Part shown: piece after piece, positions 5,526 to 7,812 of the stretch | Layout: the number at the start of each line of letters is the position of its first letter | How positions within the stretch are numbered: position 1 is the first letter of the stretch | Source of the DNA: an uncultured bacterium | Lineage (GTDB): Bacteria; Bacillota_A; Clostridia; Oscillospirales; Oscillospiraceae | Length of the DNA stretch: 7,812 nt | Direction of reading: 5' to 3' | Assembly: GCA_945917385.1 (NCBI GenBank) | Contig: CAMEHJ010000042.1 | Span: 1 to 7,812 of the forward strand | Translations under genes and position numbers: made by a program | The notes under the pieces: generated by a model | Database searches by the model: none | What the model saw: the letters and a program-made list of their open reading frames with translations, nothing else | Told to the model about the DNA's origin: nothing

Positions 5526-5529
5526 GATT

Positions 5530-6222
5530 ATGAACAGCAGCAGCTCCGGCGGGAAGCTGGAGAGATTTTTTGCAGGCAGGGGCTTTTACATAGTCCTCTT
5601 CCTGTGCGCCGCAGTCATCGGTATATCCTCATGGGTGATGGCAGCCGGGAAAGAGACTATGGATAATTCAGCCCTTAACAGCGGTATGAGCCTTGACAAT
5701 AAGCGCGTGGAAACTATCATCATCACGCCTGCCCCGACGCAGGCGGCGGCGCCCGCCATGGCGCAGACGGTTATTGAGGACGCGGAGGAGAGCTTCCCCG
5801 CAGCGGCGAGTGAGCCGGAGGGCTATGTCTGGCCGGTCATGGGCGAGATAGAGCGGCTGCACGACCAGCAGACTCTCCACTACGACGTGACGATGCAGGA
5901 CTGGCGCACGCATGACGGTCTTGATATCTGTGCCGCGCTCGGTGAGGAGGTAGTCGCCTCCCGCTCCGGCGTTGTCGAGAGCATTGAGGAGGACGCGTTT
6001 TACGGTATCGTTGTCACGCTGTGCCACGATGACGGCTCGTACTCCATCTACGCAAGCCTCTCCCCCGAAACCGCGGTGAGCGTCGGCGAGCGCGTTGAGT
6101 CCGGCGCGACGCTCGGCTATATCGGCGCGACCGCGAAGTGCGAGACCGCGCAGGCCGCCCATCTGCACTATAAGATAATCATTGACGGGCAGAGCGTAGA
6201 CCCGCTGATGTACCTTCCGTAA
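5530..6222 (+). CDS. spoIIQ: SpoIIQ-like M23 (LytM) endopeptidase of the forespore membrane
   Basis: A 230-residue protein with one N-terminal membrane segment (about 19-38), an Ala/Pro/Glu-rich linker and a C-terminal LytM/M23 domain (about 100-230). The domain begins VWPVMGEIERLHD and includes YDVTMQDWRTHDG, resembling the equivalent part of SpoIIQ, then a GVVESI...YGIVV core. Zinc and catalytic residues are complete: H128 and D132 in HDGLD, H211 and H213 in HLHYK. In Bacillus subtilis SpoIIQ one zinc His is missing, whereas clostridial versions keep it. SpoIIQ sits in the forespore membrane, binds SpoIIIAH across the gap and supports engulfment. The ATG at 5530 has GGAGG 9 nt upstream; a TTG at 5524 is too close to it. 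The apparent sigma-F promoter favours SpoIIQ over a general LytM hydrolase. Confidence 0.82.
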   Translation: MNSSSSGGKLERFFAGRGFYIVLFLCAAVIGISSWVMAAGKETMDNSALNSGMSLDNKRVETIIITPAPTQAAAPAMAQTVIEDAEESFPAAASEPEGYVWPVMGEIERLHDQQTLHYDVTMQDWRTHDGLDICAALGEEVVASRSGVVESIEEDAFYGIVVTLCHDDGSYSIYASLSPETAVSVGERVESGATLGYIGATAKCETAQAAHLHYKIIIDGQSVDPLMYLP

Positions 6223-6230
6223 TAATGCTG

Positions 6231-6262
6231 CAAGCCCGCTTCCCTGAACGGAAGCGGGCTTG
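6231..6262 (+). terminator. Hairpin terminator after spoIIQ
   Basis: CAAGCCCGCTTCC (6231-6243) and its exact complement GGAAGCGGGCTTG (6250-6262) form a 13-bp GC-rich stem with a 6-nt loop, 8 nt after the stop codon. The following bases are TAACATTT, a poor T run, so it may be a leaky or 3'-end-stabilising hairpin. Its place between spoIIQ and a separately promoted gene favours a terminator. Confidence 0.65.
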
Positions 6263-6274
6263 TAACATTTGTGG

Positions 6275-6304
6275 TTGCGGCAGAGATTGGAAATGTGGTA
6301 CTAT
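6275..6304 (+). promoter_or_regulatory. Possible promoter of the MATE transporter gene
   Basis: TTGCGG (6275-6280), an 18-nt spacer and TACTAT (6299-6304), with TG one base before the -10 box (extended -10 type). Each element is a partial match, so this is only the best candidate in the interval after the spoIIQ hairpin. Confidence 0.4.
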
Positions 6305-6332
6305 ATTGAAAAAGCGTAAAAGGGAAGAAGAT

Positions 6333-7736
6333 ATGGCAACAAAGGCAGAAAAACACGCGCAGAGAAGCGAACTCATGCGCACAGGACCGCTCGGCCCGAC
6401 CATTATCAAAATGGCGCTTCCGAGCATCGTTTCGTTTCTGATAACCTCAGTCTATAATCTCGCGGATACATACTTTGTCAGCTCGCTCGGCACACAGGCG
6501 ACCGCCGCCGTCAGCGTGAACGCTTCGCTCGATATGCTGATAATGATGATAGGCTCGCTCCTCGGCGTAGGCTCCGGCAGTCTCGTCGCGCGTCTTTTGG
6601 GCGCGAAGAACAGGCAGAAGGCGGAGGAGGTGCTCTCGACGAACTTTGCCATTGCGGCTGTGTTCGGCGTGCTGCTGATGATCTTCGGCAGCATATTTTC
6701 GCATCCGCTTGTGCGTATGCTGGGCGCCACCGCGACCTGCGAGCAGTATTCCGTTCAGTACGCGACCTATGTGCTGCTTGCCGCGCCCTTCATGGCGACA
6801 AGCTTCGTGATGAACCAGTGCCTGCGCGCGGAGGGCAGTGCAATGCTCTCGATGATAGGCATGGGCTTCGGCGGCATACTCAACTGTTTTCTCGACCCGC
6901 TGTTCATTTTCAAATTCGGTCTTGGTGTCGCGGGCGCGTCCATGGCGACGGCCATTTCGAAGTTTGTCAGCTTCTGCATCCTTATCTACCCCTATCTGCG
7001 CGGCAAGAGCCTGCTCCAGCTCCGTTTCCGGTCTGTCCGCGCGGACTTTGCCGCGATAGGGGAGGTGCTGTCCATCGGTTCGTCCTCGATGTTCCGCACG
7101 GCGCTGTCGGTCGTCGCAGGCATAGTGCTCAATAAGCTCGCCGGCGCCATATCCGACTCGGTGCTTGCGGGCATCGGCGTGTGCACGAAGATAATGATGT
7201 TCCCGTTCGGCTTTGTAATCGGCTTCGGACAGGGCTTCCAGCCGGTCGCCGGCTTCAACTGGGGCGCGAAGCAGTATGACCGCGTGCGGGAAAGCTACCG
7301 TATCGCCGCGAAGATAGCCTTCTTCGGCGCGGCGGTGATGGGCGTGCTGGTATTCGTTTTCGCGCGGGGGCTTATCGGACTGTTCACGCAGACGGACGGG
7401 GAGATGCTGCGCATCGGCGCGCTGTGCCTGCGCTTGCAGAGTATCGCCTTACCCATCCATGCGTGGGTCGCCATTGTCAATATGCTCTGCGTCGGCATCG
7501 GCAAGGCGAAGGGCGCGACGGCGCTGTCCACCGCGCGTCAGGGTACCTGCTTTCTGCCGATCGTCTACCCCATGGCGAGGTTCGGCGGCGCCTACGGCAT
7601 CGCGAGCGTGCAGGCCGTTGCCGATGTGCTGACGCTTGTGCTGGCCATTCCAATAAAAAATCGTATGCTCAGAATCATTGACGAGACTGCGGCAGAGTAT
7701 AAGCTCAGTCTGGAATCCAACATTGAGGAGGAATAA
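6333..7736 (+). CDS. MATE-family multidrug/cation antiporter, MepA-like
   Basis: A 467-residue integral membrane protein, normal for a MATE exporter with 12 membrane helices in two six-helix halves. Such proteins expel cationic drugs or metabolites using a Na+ or H+ gradient; the substrate cannot be read from sequence. Diagnostic stretches include VYNLADTYFVSSLGT (40-54), ARLLGAKN (86-93), LDPLFIF (187-193) and GQGFQPVAGFNWGAK (299-313), the last typical of the MepA branch. The ATG at 6333 is preceded by AGGGAAGAAG, a moderate ribosome-binding site, and starts MATKAEKHAQ. An in-frame ATG at 6225 is rejected because it would translate through the spoIIQ terminator hairpin and add a Cys/Arg/Lys-rich, unrelated tail. 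The last codons contain GAGGAGG, the ribosome-binding site of the next reading frame, so translational coupling is possible. Confidence 0.92.
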   Translation: MATKAEKHAQRSELMRTGPLGPTIIKMALPSIVSFLITSVYNLADTYFVSSLGTQATAAVSVNASLDMLIMMIGSLLGVGSGSLVARLLGAKNRQKAEEVLSTNFAIAAVFGVLLMIFGSIFSHPLVRMLGATATCEQYSVQYATYVLLAAPFMATSFVMNQCLRAEGSAMLSMIGMGFGGILNCFLDPLFIFKFGLGVAGASMATAISKFVSFCILIYPYLRGKSLLQLRFRSVRADFAAIGEVLSIGSSSMFRTALSVVAGIVLNKLAGAISDSVLAGIGVCTKIMMFPFGFVIGFGQGFQPVAGFNWGAKQYDRVRESYRIAAKIAFFGAAVMGVLVFVFARGLIGLFTQTDGEMLRIGALCLRLQSIALPIHAWVAIVNMLCVGIGKAKGATALSTARQGTCFLPIVYPMARFGGAYGIASVQAVADVLTLVLAIPIKNRMLRIIDETAAEYKLSLESNIEEE

Positions 7737-7738
7737 GC

Positions 7739-7812
7739 ATGGCATATTTTTATGATGTTAGTCCAACGGGAGTCGAACCCTCATCGGTTTTTACGGGCGG
7801 ATTTCCGTCCGT
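7739..7812 (+). CDS. Start of an unidentified reading frame, cut by the right edge
   Basis: Only 24 complete codons are visible, beginning MAYFYDVSPTGVEPSS. I do not recognise the product. In favour of a real gene, GAGGAGG (7725-7731 region) sits at proper distance before the ATG and the start is 2 nt after the MATE stop codon. Against it, the TGVEP string is what the complement of a tRNA T-loop (GGGTTCGACTCCC) encodes, and spurious small proteins of this kind are common in databases. The last 20 bases also form a perfect-looking hairpin. The frame could therefore be a short real protein or an artefact over a structured RNA on the other strand. Confidence 0.35.
   Translation, partial: MAYFYDVSPTGVEPSSVFTGGFPS
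7793..7812. repeat. Inverted repeat at the right window edge
   Basis: ACGGGCGGA (7793-7801) and TCCGTCCGT (7804-7812) can pair over nearly their whole length, with one G-T mismatch that is a G-U wobble in plus-strand RNA. It reaches the last base, so its true extent and any T run after it cannot be seen. It may be a terminator, or part of a structured element together with the T-arm-like stretch at 7763-7787. Confidence 0.5.

Noticed and set aside
6225..6332. An upstream ATG that would lengthen the MATE protein by 36 residues
   Set aside because: The added part translates the spoIIQ terminator hairpin and has no similarity to MATE N-termini; the ATG at 6333 has the better context.
7756..7812. 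A normal tRNA gene on the minus strand at the right edge
   Set aside because: The T-loop resembles TTCGACT, but the T-stem has an A-G mismatch and a G-U pair, no CCA follows, and no anticodon arm is recognisable before it.

Overview
The window looks like chromosomal DNA from a spore-forming, Gram-positive Clostridia-type bacterium, perhaps Oscillospirales/Ruminococcaceae. This rests on strong GGAGG ribosome-binding sites, sigma-A promoters with 17-18 bp spacers, a PyrR-type attenuator before pyrC, an aldo/keto reductase with a clostridial ferredoxin-like tail, and a SpoIIQ-like M23 protein behind a consensus-like sigma-F promoter. The taxonomic placement is inference. I see no phage genes, insertion sequences or CRISPR array; the genes are mostly housekeeping, cell-wall and sporulation genes.

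Layout. Bases 1-1135 (minus) hold dihydroorotase pyrC, cut by the left edge. Its leader (about 1136-1307, minus) carries a near-perfect promoter, a PyrR-binding hairpin, an overlapping antiterminator and an intrinsic terminator just before the ribosome-binding site. Bases 1308-1579 have no gene but contain two inverted, REP-like hairpin units (1424-1494) that may terminate transcription in both directions. Bases 1580-3339 (minus) are a two-gene operon of membrane-anchored VanY-type (M15B) D,D-carboxypeptidase paralogues. The first is catalytically complete; the second keeps its zinc ligands but has Tyr where the catalytic Glu should be.

A divergent promoter region (3340-3577) separates that operon from a rightward series: an MBL-fold hydrolase (3578-4189), an aldo/keto reductase with two 4Fe-4S motifs (4247-5452), the SpoIIQ-like endopeptidase (5530-6222) and a MepA-like MATE efflux protein (6333-7736). 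A further reading frame begins at 7739 and runs off the right edge.

How parts work together. The pyrC leader should couple de novo pyrimidine synthesis to UMP/UTP level through PyrR. The VanY-like pair and SpoIIQ all act on peptidoglycan outside the membrane, but under different promoters: sigma-A for the carboxypeptidases and apparently sigma-F for spoIIQ. The spoIIQ upstream region is unusually compact. A 13-bp perfect inverted repeat overlaps both the sigma-F promoter spacer and the spoIIQ ribosome-binding site. Read-through mRNA from the reductase gene should therefore terminate or hide the site, while mRNA started at the sigma-F promoter lacks the left arm and stays translatable. No wholly new multi-gene system is evident; the most interesting material is in the regulatory DNA and the apparently inactive carboxypeptidase paralogue.
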